A DNA stretch of 43,491 nucleotides from an uncultured Eubacterium sp. (lineage in GTDB: Bacteria > Bacillota > Clostridia > Lachnospirales > Lachnospiraceae): assembly GCA_910586445.1 (NCBI GenBank), contig CAJUHV010000033.1:1-43491 (forward strand). The letters are read 5' to 3'. Position numbers and translations under genes: made by a program. The notes under the pieces are model-generated. The model was not told where the DNA came from, searched no databases, and saw nothing but the letters and a program-made list of their open reading frames with translations. Each line of letters begins with the position of its first letter. Within the stretch, counting starts at the first letter, position 1. Positions 16,901-24,515 of the stretch are shown piece by piece.

Positions 16901-17004
16901 AATGTGTCGCTGGCATATACCGGCATTGCTGTTCCGAGTACGGAAACAGCAGCAGCTAAAGCTGTCACCTTACCGCGCAGTTTTTTCTGTCTTATCTTTT
17001 TCAT
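13972..17004 (-). CDS. Secreted GH85 endo-beta-N-acetylglucosaminidase A
   Basis: The enzyme cleaves the GlcNAc-beta-1,4-GlcNAc core of N-glycans, releasing Man(n)GlcNAc outside the cell. The start is ATG at 17004, after AGGAGGTATCATAAGC; the frame runs 39 codons further up but the paralogue starts at this point. Of 1010 residues, 1-31 are a signal peptide (cleavage after VYA). The GH85 barrel spans about 45-500 and contains YGFDGWFINQEE, with the catalytic Asn235 and Glu237. A jelly-roll carbohydrate-binding-like domain lies at about 510-655, an FN3-like domain at 663-755, a second beta domain to about 850, and an Ig-like domain at the end. There is no sortase signal. It has its own promoter at 17112-17140. 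Confidence 0.93.
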   Translation of the reverse strand: MKKIRQKKLRGKVTALAAAVSVLGTAMPVYASDTLPYLGESAKGENQAYAHGYRAEDLLDWSPETDPNAELMRARVPLQKRNAPLAATQANPKLNSETEYFTLTGDYGNAFFDAYQYTNEFSQYLFNFWQYADYYGSWHGLPTEEVPEELYLNERGVVDSWKFRKFEFGLVNAPNAAYTNAAHKNGVLSIGCIFLPRTGLKHTALLTQDADGSFPYAKKLAEMCKYYGFDGWFINQEEKIPVADIPLYKQFMKQLRDDGVYVQWYDSIHNETGAISYENEFNIVDSPFVKEGDTQYSDSIFLNYWWDADKLKNSAEHAKSLGLDPLDTVFVGIEAGGDRWDQKYDLRLNIGADGQPMNAIASLGTDFVHSGLDEDFDGGNDNVAMRREKDEFQWMAFERERRWWSGPFSDPTKASSAADRSTYADDKEIAIGTQESQTFDGVAAYITERSVINGDTFVTNFNTGHGMEYRMKGAVSNANEWSNINIQDILPTWQWWIDSTKGKLNVDFDYGTKLNKNYDNGKEDPSGKKGSFDYKQIGAFNGGSSLVIYGDAAKDDFIHLYKTDLDVKDNTHVNVTFQKVSDDNAKLQLGLIFEDDTENVVKLDIKNTDKAGDWVKSSVDLSQYSGKKVAAIGLAVSDNAKDFQINVGKLAYLSSDKLAAPAAPTGLTIDKAYDTGEMVISWDLASYDDVKQYNVYTVKNGKEIFLGGTYDEIFYIKDMYNTDGKAAIRVKAVSEEGKQSKAAKTVYDYSKAVKDVAVKAEDGKLNVTWTGGKATVTVKKSYSNDNTTWTAEGENSAVVEVPTGKDADGARYTMLITAEDGTTTAFDGRLDDNYCQPYSGSIKNGSLTAPLPKDWYKMTYTTTTPDGTSEPTTITRYESEMPNVAGVDDITVVLEDYSGNRSEEVTIHNDTAIVITPASKDKIKPGESMKFTVTMRGVKKDEPVEWTIDSKHNDSTKIEVTEPKDGSYPECTITVGADEERTGIAVKCAVKTDASIWARAVVSIEQPEKN

Positions 17005-17111
17005 AATGCTTATGATACCTCCTATCATATCTCCTAATAAAATATTTCCAGAATATGAAAATAATTTGGCAACTGGCTCATTCAAATGCGCATTTTGTTT
17101 GAGATAAAATA

Positions 17112-17140
17112 ACATTAACATATTTAACTTTATTTGGCAA
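17112..17140 (-). promoter_or_regulatory. Promoter of GH85 A
   Basis: On the minus strand: TTGCCA (17135-17140), 17-bp spacer, TAATGT (17112-17117). The -35 box and the sequence around it are shared with the GH85 B promoter, while most of the rest of the intergenic DNA is not. Confidence 0.65.
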
Positions 17141-17327
17141 CATTTATTTAATTTTATTACATTTTCTTTTCATTTGAAAAAATTTCCGTTTATTTACATA
17201 AAAATACAAATGTTTTCATAGTTTTATTCGGCATTTTGAATATACAATAGCAAAAAATGTTAAAATGTTGTTATCGTTTGGTTGTGTAAAAATTTTGGAA
17301 ATCCAGACTGTTTTTATAAAAATGCCG

Positions 17328-17377
17328 TAAAAAAAGCAGAATCCCGATCAGCTGTCTGTTTGAAAAACAGCCGACCG
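17328..17377 (-). terminator. Terminator of the LacI-type regulator gene
   Basis: On the minus strand, arms CGGTCGGCTGT and ACAGCTGATCG (two G-T pairs) are followed by a short gap and seven T. Confidence 0.6.
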
Positions 17378-17393
17378 ATAAACTGCTGTAAGG

Positions 17394-18422
17394 TCAATAA
17401 ATGACAGAATCCCGATAAATTACCTCCGGATTGATGTAGGTGAGCTCGTATGGTGCGTCTGTATTTTCCATCCGATAGATAACCTGCATAGAAAGGCGTT
17501 TGCCAAGCAGGCTGGTTTTGACATCGGCAGTTGTAATCAGCTCATCTATATTCGAATATTCATGGCTGCCGTCGTATCCGGTTACAAGAATCCCTCTTGG
17601 AATGCGGTCGGCATGCTCGGTAAAATAGAGGTGCAGAAAATGGGCGATGTAGTCGTTGGCGCATACAAATGCCTGCGGCAGTGTATCCAGTGAGTCCAGA
17701 AAGCTGCACAATACATGGTAGTAGGAAAAGATCCCGATACTGTGTGTCAGGCATACGGTTTCGTCAATTTCCAGATGGTGGTCTGCCATGCACTGGCAGA
17801 ATCCTTTATAGCGGTCCAGGTTTGTGCGGGCATACTGTATATCGCCTATAAAGCCCAGATGTGTCAGGCCGCGGTCTATAACGGATCGGGTGATCTGGTA
17901 GATGGAGTCAAAGCTCTCCAGTAAGATCAAATCGCCATGGAGCATACGCGGGTCCATCTGAGGCACGGTATCCAAAAATACTTTTGGCAGATCCAGCTCG
18001 TTGATCAGGCGGATCAGCTCAAGGTCATAAACATTCAGTATAATGGCACCCTGTATGTCGCCGCTGCTCAATATGGCAGGCATTATAAAACTATCTGTAT
18101 AGGCGGATGGCATATACGTATACATCATATTTACATTATGGTAGGAAAGCTCCTGTGCCATCCGGTGTATAATATTTGTCCAGAAGGTGGAGGAATCCGG
18201 CCTTGAAATAATCAGGGAGACCGTTTTTTCGTTGTCGCCCGCGTCAGTTTCTTCGGATGCAGCAGGAAGGCTGATCTTTGAATATCCCATCTCTTTTGCT
18301 TTGTTTAGGACGTTTTCGCGCAGGGATGAGGATACGCCGCTTTGGTTTTTGAATACCTTCCATACTGTCACCCTTGAGATTCCTAGGGCATCTGCGATGT
18401 CCTGCATTGTTGTTTTACTCAT
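17394..18422 (-). CDS. LacI-family transcriptional regulator of the N-glycan locus
   Basis: The start is ATG at 18422, behind AAGGGGGTTCC; the frame extends 27 codons further up without a site. The 342-aa protein has the LacI helix-turn-helix at residues 5-25 (MQDIADALGISRVTVWKVF) and a hinge (RENVLNKAKEMGYSK). A periplasmic-binding-protein-like sensor domain (about 68-335) follows, with the usual C-terminal VTGYDGSHEYSNIDELITT. The recognition helix reads WKVFKN instead of the common SRVLNG, so its operator may be unusual. It lies between the two GH85 genes on the same strand. The likely inducer is an N-glycan-derived sugar, by position only. Confidence 0.9.
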   Translation of the reverse strand: MSKTTMQDIADALGISRVTVWKVFKNQSGVSSSLRENVLNKAKEMGYSKISLPAASEETDAGDNEKTVSLIISRPDSSTFWTNIIHRMAQELSYHNVNMMYTYMPSAYTDSFIMPAILSSGDIQGAIILNVYDLELIRLINELDLPKVFLDTVPQMDPRMLHGDLILLESFDSIYQITRSVIDRGLTHLGFIGDIQYARTNLDRYKGFCQCMADHHLEIDETVCLTHSIGIFSYYHVLCSFLDSLDTLPQAFVCANDYIAHFLHLYFTEHADRIPRGILVTGYDGSHEYSNIDELITTADVKTSLLGKRLSMQVIYRMENTDAPYELTYINPEVIYRDSVIY

Positions 18423-18474
18423 TGGAACCCCCTTTTCGTTTTGTGTCAACATATGCTGCTTCAGTGTTTTTACT

Positions 18475-18503
18475 AGTATATCATGTTGTTTCGTGAAAAG
18501 CAA
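18475..18503 (-). promoter_or_regulatory. Promoter of the LacI-type regulator gene
   Basis: On the minus strand: TTGCTT (18498-18503), 17-bp spacer ending TGA, then TATACT (18475-18480), giving an extended -10. Confidence 0.6.
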
Positions 18504-18622
18504 AGCAAGATTTTCTTTACAGAAGTGAATATTTTATGAACAATAAAGTTAGCATTAATATGTAATCTGGCATTTATATGGGATTTAGCATTTATATGTG
18601 ATTCTATGCAGATGAGCAGAAA

Positions 18623-18667
18623 AATGATAGGGGACGCCTCATCCATATGAAGCGTCCCTTATCATTT
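18623..18667 (-). terminator. Terminator of GH85 B
   Basis: Arms AATGATAAGGGACGC and GCGTCCCCTATCATT on the minus strand, followed by TTTT. It lies directly next to the three palindromic units. Confidence 0.75.
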
Positions 18668-18669
18668 GT

Positions 18670-18787
18670 GACAATAGAAAGTTCGCAGCGTGTTTTCTAT
18701 CGTTTGTGACAATAGAAAGTTTACGCAGCGTGTTTTCTATCGTTTGTGACAGCAGAACGTACACGCGGTGTACGTTCCGCTGCTTGT
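18670..18787 (+). repeat. Terminator-linked palindromic repeat, three tandem units
   Basis: Units are at 18670-18704, 18708-18744 and 18748-18787, each joined by TGT. The first two match the GACAATAGAAAG...TTTCTATCGTT pattern with small changes. The third has changed both arms (GCAGAACGTACAC and GTGTACGTTCCGC) while staying palindromic, so the structure is kept although the sequence has drifted. Confidence 0.85.
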
Positions 18788-18826
18788 TATATGGATGAGC
18801 TTTCGCTCGATAAGTGCAGGTAATAT

Positions 18827-21800
18827 TTATTTTTCAGGCTGATTGATCTTAATGCTGGATGTTTTTGCCCAGATCGAAGCATCCGATGCCACGCTGCACT
18901 GAAGCGTGATCGATGTTCTGGTTTCGTCCGCGCCGATTGTCAGGGTGCATTCTGCCTGTGCGCCGTCTTTTGATTCGGTAACTTCGATTTTTGTGCTCTC
19001 TTTGTATCTGCTCTGGTTGAGGATTTCCCATTTCACAGGTTCGTCTTTCTTAACGCCGCGCAGTGATACCGTAAACTTTAAGGTATCGCCAGGGTTTAAG
19101 GATTCTACCTTTGTTTCAGGAGTTACGACGATAGCTGTGTCATTGTGGACAGTCACTTCTTCGGAGCGGTTTCCAGCGTAATCTTCTAATACTATTGTAA
19201 TATCATCAGCGTCTGCTACATATGGCATATTGCCGCTGTAACGGATCAGTGTTTTTGGTTCGGAAGTGCCGTCTGGAGTGGTTTTCGTATAGATCATCTT
19301 ATACCAGTCCTTTGGCAGTGGTGCTGTTAAGGAGCTGTTTACTACAGAGCCGCTGTATGGCTGGCAGTAGCTGTCGTCTAAGCGTCCGTCAAATGCAGTA
19401 ACTGCGCCGTCCTCTGTTGTGATAAACATGGTGTATCTTGCGCCGTCAGCATCCTTGCCTGTAGGTACTTCTACTACGGCACTGTTTTCACCCTTTGCTG
19501 TCCATGTTGTCGTATCTGTACTATATGATTTCTTTACGGTAACGGTTGCTTTTCCGCCGGTCCATGTTACATTCAGCTTGCCGTCTTCAGCTTTTACGGC
19601 TACATCCTTTACTGCGCTGTCGTAGTCATAAACAGCTTTTGCAGCCTTGCTCTGCTTGCCTTCCTCAGAAACAGCTTTTACGCGGATAGCTGCTTTTCCA
19701 TCAGTCGTGTAGACGTCTTTGATATAGAAAATATCATCGTATGTACCGCCGAGGAAAATTTCCTTACCGTCTTTTACCGTATATACATTGTACTGTTTTA
19801 CATCATCATAAGAGTCAAGATCCCAGGAAACAACCATTTCGCCGGTATCATAAGCCTTGTCAATCGTAAGCCCGGTAGGAGCTGCAGGAGAAGCCAGTTT
19901 ATCAGAGCTTAAATATGCCAGCTTGCCTACGTTGATCTGGAAGTCTTTTGCATTGTCAGATACGCCGAGGCCGATTGCTGCAACCTTCCTGCCGCTGTAC
20001 TGGGACAGGTCTACGTTCGATTTTGTCCAGCCGCCGGTCTTGTCAGTATTTTTGATGTCAAGCTTAACTATTTTATCAGGCTCATCTTCAAAGATCAGGC
20101 CGAGCTGCAGTTTTGCCTTGTCATCGGATACTTTCTGGAATGTAACATTTACATGGGTGTTATCCTTTACATCTAAGCTGGTCTTATAAAGGTGGATGAA
20201 ATCATCCTTGCCTGCGTCGCCGTAGATGACTAAGGAAGAACCGCCGTTAAATGCGCCGATCTGTTTATAATCAAAGCTGCCCTTCTTTCCTAAAGGATCT
20301 TCCTTGCCGTTGTCATAATTCTTGCCGAGCTTTGTACCGTAATCGAAGTCTGCCTTCAGTGTTTCCTTTTTCGAATCAATCCACCACTGCCATGTCGGAA
20401 GGATGTCCTGAACGTTGATGTTTGACCATTCATGGCTGTTGGATACACTGCCCTTCATGCGGTATTCCATACCGTGTCCGGTGTTAAAGTTTGTAACAAA
20501 TGTATCGCCGTTGATGACAGAACGCTCTGTAATATAAGCTGCTATGCCGTCAAAGCTGTATGGAACGACATTGCCGTCCTTGTCCTTTTTCTCAAAGGTT
20601 CCGATACCGATATCTTTTCTGGCCTCATAAGTAGAACGGTCTGCGGTAAAGCTTGCCTTGGAAGGATCCATAAACGGGCCGGACCACCATATACGCTCAC
20701 GGTCGAATACCATCCACTGGAATTCGTCTTTTTCACGGCGCATTGCTACGTTGTCATTCACCCAGTTGTCTAAATCTTCATCTAAGCCGCGGTATACGCC
20801 GTCTGGACAGAATGCAGCAATAGAGACCAATGGCTGTCCGTCTTCGCCGATGTTCTGGCGCAGGTCAAAATTACGATATGCATAATCAAATTCAAACTGC
20901 TCCCATCTGTACTTCTCTGCTTCGACGCCTGCGAATACTGCCTTATGAGGATCAAGTCCTAATGATTCCGCATGCTCAGCGGCTTTCTGCAGCTTGTCAG
21001 TCCATGCATAGTTGACAAACATGGAATCACAGTACTGTGTATCGCCTTCCTTTACAAACGGAGAGTTTACAGGGGTAAAGGAGTTTTCATAGTTAAGGGC
21101 ACCGGTTTCGTTATCGATGCTGTCATAAAACTGTATGTAAAGTCCTTCATCACGCATCTGCTTTAAGAACAGCTTATATAGAGGAACGTCAGCTGCCGGT
21201 ATGGATTCTTCCTGGTTGATAAACCATCCATCAAAGCCGTAATATTTACACATTTCTACCAGCTTCTTTGCATATGGGAAGCTGCCGTCTGCATCCTGTG
21301 TCAGGAAAGCGGTATGCTTTAAGCCTGCACGAGGAAGGAAGATGCATCCGATCGAAAGCACGCCGTTTTTATGGGCTGCGTTCGTGTATGCAGGGTTCGG
21401 CATATTTACCAGACCAAATTCATATTTGCGGTTTTTCCAGGCATCTGTAACGCCGCGCTCGCTTACATACAGCATATCTTCCGGTACTTCTTCTGTAGGA
21501 AGGCCGTGCCATGAGCCGAAATAGTCGGTATACTGCCAGAAATTAAACAGGTACTGGCTGAATTCATTCGTATACGGATAGGAATCAAAAAATGCATTGC
21601 CGTAATCGCCGGACAGTGCGAAAAGCTCTGTTGTGCTGTCAAGCTTTGGATTTGCCTGCGTAGCGGCAAACGCTGCATTTCGATTCTGGAGCGGCACTCT
21701 GGCACGCATGATCTCTGAATATGGATCAGTTTCCGGCGACCAGTTCAGCATGTCTTCTGCACGATAGCCGTGTGCGTATGCCTGATTTTCACCTTTTGCG

Positions 21801-21922
21801 CTTTCGCCTAAAAATGGCAGCGTGTCACTGGCATAAACAGGCGTCGCAGTCCCGATTACAGATACAGCCGCAGCCAGGGCGGTTGCCTTTCTGCGTAAGT
21901 TTCTCTTGATTGCTTTTTTCAT
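18827..21922 (-). CDS. Secreted GH85 endo-beta-N-acetylglucosaminidase B
   Basis: This 1031-aa paralogue of GH85 A is about four-fifths identical by eye along its full length. The start ATG at 21922 follows ACAGGGGGTAACAAATTTT. Residues 1-31 are a signal peptide (VYA cleavage). The GH85 domain carries YGFDGWFINQEE with catalytic Asn236 and Glu238, followed by the same jelly-roll, FN3-like and Ig-like modules. It differs from A mainly by short insertions in two catalytic-domain loops: about residues 340-360 (KYRWEQFEFDYAYRNFDL) and 450-465 (EKKDKDGNVVPYSFDG). These could change which glycan antennae are accepted. No surface anchor is visible. Its promoter (22027-22055) faces away from the ABC transporter operon. 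Confidence 0.93.
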   Translation of the reverse strand: MKKAIKRNLRRKATALAAAVSVIGTATPVYASDTLPFLGESAKGENQAYAHGYRAEDMLNWSPETDPYSEIMRARVPLQNRNAAFAATQANPKLDSTTELFALSGDYGNAFFDSYPYTNEFSQYLFNFWQYTDYFGSWHGLPTEEVPEDMLYVSERGVTDAWKNRKYEFGLVNMPNPAYTNAAHKNGVLSIGCIFLPRAGLKHTAFLTQDADGSFPYAKKLVEMCKYYGFDGWFINQEESIPAADVPLYKLFLKQMRDEGLYIQFYDSIDNETGALNYENSFTPVNSPFVKEGDTQYCDSMFVNYAWTDKLQKAAEHAESLGLDPHKAVFAGVEAEKYRWEQFEFDYAYRNFDLRQNIGEDGQPLVSIAAFCPDGVYRGLDEDLDNWVNDNVAMRREKDEFQWMVFDRERIWWSGPFMDPSKASFTADRSTYEARKDIGIGTFEKKDKDGNVVPYSFDGIAAYITERSVINGDTFVTNFNTGHGMEYRMKGSVSNSHEWSNINVQDILPTWQWWIDSKKETLKADFDYGTKLGKNYDNGKEDPLGKKGSFDYKQIGAFNGGSSLVIYGDAGKDDFIHLYKTSLDVKDNTHVNVTFQKVSDDKAKLQLGLIFEDEPDKIVKLDIKNTDKTGGWTKSNVDLSQYSGRKVAAIGLGVSDNAKDFQINVGKLAYLSSDKLASPAAPTGLTIDKAYDTGEMVVSWDLDSYDDVKQYNVYTVKDGKEIFLGGTYDDIFYIKDVYTTDGKAAIRVKAVSEEGKQSKAAKAVYDYDSAVKDVAVKAEDGKLNVTWTGGKATVTVKKSYSTDTTTWTAKGENSAVVEVPTGKDADGARYTMFITTEDGAVTAFDGRLDDSYCQPYSGSVVNSSLTAPLPKDWYKMIYTKTTPDGTSEPKTLIRYSGNMPYVADADDITIVLEDYAGNRSEEVTVHNDTAIVVTPETKVESLNPGDTLKFTVSLRGVKKDEPVKWEILNQSRYKESTKIEVTESKDGAQAECTLTIGADETRTSITLQCSVASDASIWAKTSSIKINQPEK

Positions 21923-22026
21923 AAAATTTGTTACCCCCTGTAATATCTTCTATTCAATTTTTTTTAGATCTAAAAATAATTTGATAATTTGCTCGTTCAA
22001 ATGTACATTTTGTCTGAGATGGATCA

Positions 22027-22055
22027 ATCTTAACACAATTAACTTTATTTGGCAA
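22027..22055 (-). promoter_or_regulatory. Promoter of GH85 B
   Basis: On the minus strand: TTGCCA (22050-22055), 17-bp spacer, TAAGAT (22027-22032). The block around the -35 box is identical over about 26 bp to that of GH85 A. Confidence 0.65.
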
Positions 22056-22444
22056 CATTTATTTAAAAAATATTACATTTTATTTTCGTTTTAGAAAAAA
22101 TTTCGTTAATATTTAGAAAAAAATAAATGTCTTAATAAGGTTGTTCAGCATTTTGATCAGGTGTTTTTAAGAAGCTACATATATATAAACTGCAGTAAAT
22201 CAGCATTATTATTCCGGCTGCGCTGAAAGCAGCGTCTAAACAGTTGATTTCATTAAGTGCAGCAGACTGTCTGTAGAAATTAAAGCAATAATTTTTTAAC
22301 AAAAGTTAACATTTTATGAACGAAGAATAGGCATAAAAAATAAATCTCTACGTATATTTTTTTGTGAAAAAACGAAATGCCATTTGTAGAATTAGTCAAA
22401 ATGCACAACGGAAATCAGAAATTTGAAAAAAATGTTTAAAAGGA

Positions 22445-22473
22445 TTGACAAAATACTGGTAAAATGTTAAAAT
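22445..22473 (+). promoter_or_regulatory. Promoter of the transporter-glycosidase operon
   Basis: TTGACA (22445-22450), 17-bp spacer, TAAAAT (22468-22473), about 50 bp before the first permease gene. Confidence 0.75.
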
Positions 22474-22523
22474 CAGATCATAAAAAATGTTAACGGCTTT
22501 GCTTAACAAGAAAGGAGGAGGCA

Positions 22524-23477
22524 ATGGAAAGTCAAAACAAAAAACGCAAAAAGCGTTCATGGACAAAAAACGACACGGAGCTGACGATTCTGGCGCTGCC
22601 GGGATGCGTTTGGTATCTGTTGTTTTGTTTTATGCCGATGTTCGGACTGATCATAGCATTCAAAAATTACAAAGCGGTCGCAGGGAAGGGGTTCATCTAC
22701 AATGTGCTGCATAGTGACTGGGCCGGATTTAAAAATTTTGAGTTCTTAGTCAAGTCGAACGATTTATTCGTCATTCTGAGGAATACAATATTGTACAATG
22801 TTGTGTTTATTGTACTGGGATTGTTTTTCTCGGTAGGACTGGCAATCATGATCAGCCTTTTGCATAGCAAGAGAAAATCAAAGGTGTATCAGACGCTGAT
22901 GTTTTTCCCGTACTTTATGTCATGGGTAGTTGTCGCTTACTTTGTAGATGCATTCTTGAATGTAGACAATGGTATGATTAACAGTGTGCTGAGAAATGCG
23001 GGAAGTGATCCGGTGCAGTGGTATATGACGCCGAAGGTGTGGCCGTTTATCCTCATTTTTATGAATTTGTGGAAAAACACAGGTTATAATATGGTCATTT
23101 ACCTGTCAAGCATTACAGGTATTGATACTACGTTATACGAGGCTGCGGTTATGGACGGTGCAAATAAGACGCAGCAGGTATGGCATATTACACTTCCATG
23201 TCTGAAGAATGTAATCATTATGATGTTCATTCTTAATGTCGGCAAGGTGTTTTATTCTGATTTTGGTTTGTTCTATCAGGTATCACAGGGAGCGAAAGGA
23301 TCTATCTTTAATGCGACTGCAACGATTGATACATACGTATTTAATGCCATACAGTCTTCGACGCCGATCGGCATGACGTCAGCTGCTACATTCTTCCAGT
23401 CAGTGGCCTGCTGTATTACGATCCTGCTGGCGAATGCGCTTGTAAAGAAGATTGATGAAGACAGTGCAATTATATAG
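22524..23477 (+). CDS. ABC sugar permease 1 (LplB/UgpA type)
   Basis: This 317-aa inner-membrane permease starts after AAGAAAGGAGGAGGCA. It has a basic N-terminus (KKRKKRSWTKND) and about six membrane segments. The EAA loop contacting the transporter ATPase reads YEAAVMDGANKTQQVWHITLP (about residues 210-230). The GGxxF-like YLLFCFMPMFGLIIAFKNYK near the N-terminus is typical of LplB permeases from Firmicutes oligosaccharide systems. It is the first gene of the operon and pairs with the next permease and the lipoprotein. No ATPase gene is present, as is common where a shared MsmX-type ATPase serves several systems. The proposed cargo is Man(n)GlcNAc, by context. Confidence 0.92.
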   Translation: MESQNKKRKKRSWTKNDTELTILALPGCVWYLLFCFMPMFGLIIAFKNYKAVAGKGFIYNVLHSDWAGFKNFEFLVKSNDLFVILRNTILYNVVFIVLGLFFSVGLAIMISLLHSKRKSKVYQTLMFFPYFMSWVVVAYFVDAFLNVDNGMINSVLRNAGSDPVQWYMTPKVWPFILIFMNLWKNTGYNMVIYLSSITGIDTTLYEAAVMDGANKTQQVWHITLPCLKNVIIMMFILNVGKVFYSDFGLFYQVSQGAKGSIFNATATIDTYVFNAIQSSTPIGMTSAATFFQSVACCITILLANALVKKIDEDSAII

Positions 23478-23486
23478 GAGGGTGTT

Positions 23487-24413
23487 ATGGCTAAGAATGA
23501 TAAAGATCTTGCGGAGTCTATGACTCTAAACCGAATCAAGCCGCAGACAAATCTGCTTTTTAACGTTATTTTCTGGGTGCTTGCAGCGGTATGTATTATA
23601 CCGGTAATATTTGTATTTATGATTTCCATTTCATCGGAAGAATCCATACGTGCGAATGGATATCAGTTTATACCAGAGAGCTTTTCCTCAGAAGCTTACC
23701 AGTTTCTGTTTGATGAAGCTGCTATGATCTTTCGGGCACTGGGTATTTCTGTGTTTGTTGCGGTGGTGGGCACTGTGATCGGTCTTGCTTTGACAAGTAC
23801 GATGGGATATGTGCTTTCCAGAAATAATTATAAGCTGAATGGACTGGTTACTACCATTGTATTTATTCCTATGATCTTTAATGGTGGTATGATTGCATCT
23901 TATGTAGTAAATACACAGATGCTGAATCTGAGAAATACGGTCTGGGCGTTGATCCTGCCATTGTGTATGTCATCGTTCAATGTCGTGATCTGCCGTACGT
24001 TTTTTAAGACAAACATACCAGATTCTGTCATTGAGTCCGCACAGATTGACGGTGCGAGCCAGATGACGATTTTTACAAAGATTGCCCTGCCGCTTTCCAA
24101 ACCAATGCTGGCGACGATTGCGCTGTTCCTGTCATTTGGTTACTGGAATGATTGGTTTCAGGCTTCACTGTATGTTACAAATACAAAGTTAAATTCCCTG
24201 CAGGCTCTGCTGAATCAGGTACAGAGAAATATTGACATGATGGCAAATAATCCATCCATGGGACTGACGCTGCAGCAGTATAAAAATGCTATGCCGAAAG
24301 AGGGTGCCAGAATGGCTATGGCAATCATCATTATCGTGCCGATTGCCTGTACATATCCATTCTTCCAGAGATACTTTATTTCAGGACTTACGGTTGGTGC
24401 CGTAAAAGGTTAA
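23487..24413 (+). CDS. ABC sugar permease 2 (YtcP/UgpE type)
   Basis: This 308-aa partner permease follows the first by 9 bp, with GGAGGGTGTT as its ribosome site. It has about six membrane segments, the EAA loop ESAQIDGASQMTIFTKIALPLSKP (about 190-213), and the usual terminus FFQRYFISGLTVGAVKG. It would form the heterodimeric channel with the product of the gene before it. It carries a GANGYQF-type extracytoplasmic loop (EESIRANGYQFIPESFS) usual in YtcP proteins. Confidence 0.92.
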   Translation: MAKNDKDLAESMTLNRIKPQTNLLFNVIFWVLAAVCIIPVIFVFMISISSEESIRANGYQFIPESFSSEAYQFLFDEAAMIFRALGISVFVAVVGTVIGLALTSTMGYVLSRNNYKLNGLVTTIVFIPMIFNGGMIASYVVNTQMLNLRNTVWALILPLCMSSFNVVICRTFFKTNIPDSVIESAQIDGASQMTIFTKIALPLSKPMLATIALFLSFGYWNDWFQASLYVTNTKLNSLQALLNQVQRNIDMMANNPSMGLTLQQYKNAMPKEGARMAMAIIIIVPIACTYPFFQRYFISGLTVGAVKG

Positions 24414-24515
24414 TCACAGGTTAAGAAAACAGCAGCAGCTGTTGACGAACTGTATATTTTAAGATATGATGGTTAAGAATATGAAAACTGATTGCTTTTA
24501 AGAAGGGAGAAAAGT

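Larger units (their letters stand above)
17005..17393. other. Intergenic region between lacI-type gene and GH85 A
   Basis: AT-rich sequence holding the GH85 A promoter and a conserved 26-bp block (17126-17151) also present upstream of GH85 B. It also holds the regulator's terminator (17328-17377). No gene is supported. Confidence 0.7.
18423..18826. other. Intergenic region between GH85 B and the LacI-type gene
   Basis: It contains the regulator's promoter (18475-18503), the GH85 B terminator (18623-18667) and three tandem palindromic repeat units (18670-18787). No gene is supported. Confidence 0.7.
21923..22523. other. 600-bp divergent control region of the N-glycan locus
   Basis: AT-rich, no gene supported. 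It contains the GH85 B promoter (22027-22055) and the transporter promoter (22445-22473). Near-palindromic AAAAGTTAACATTTT lies at about 22302-22316. Repeats of AAATGTTAA occur near 22462 and 22486, and the same word occurs upstream of GH85 A near 17266. These are candidate operators but do not match the classic LacI-family CRE consensus. Confidence 0.6.

Noticed and set aside
21923..22523. CcpA-type cre sites in the divergent control region
   Set aside because: Sequences such as GTGAAAAAACGAAAT are only loosely similar to the cre consensus, too weak to annotate.
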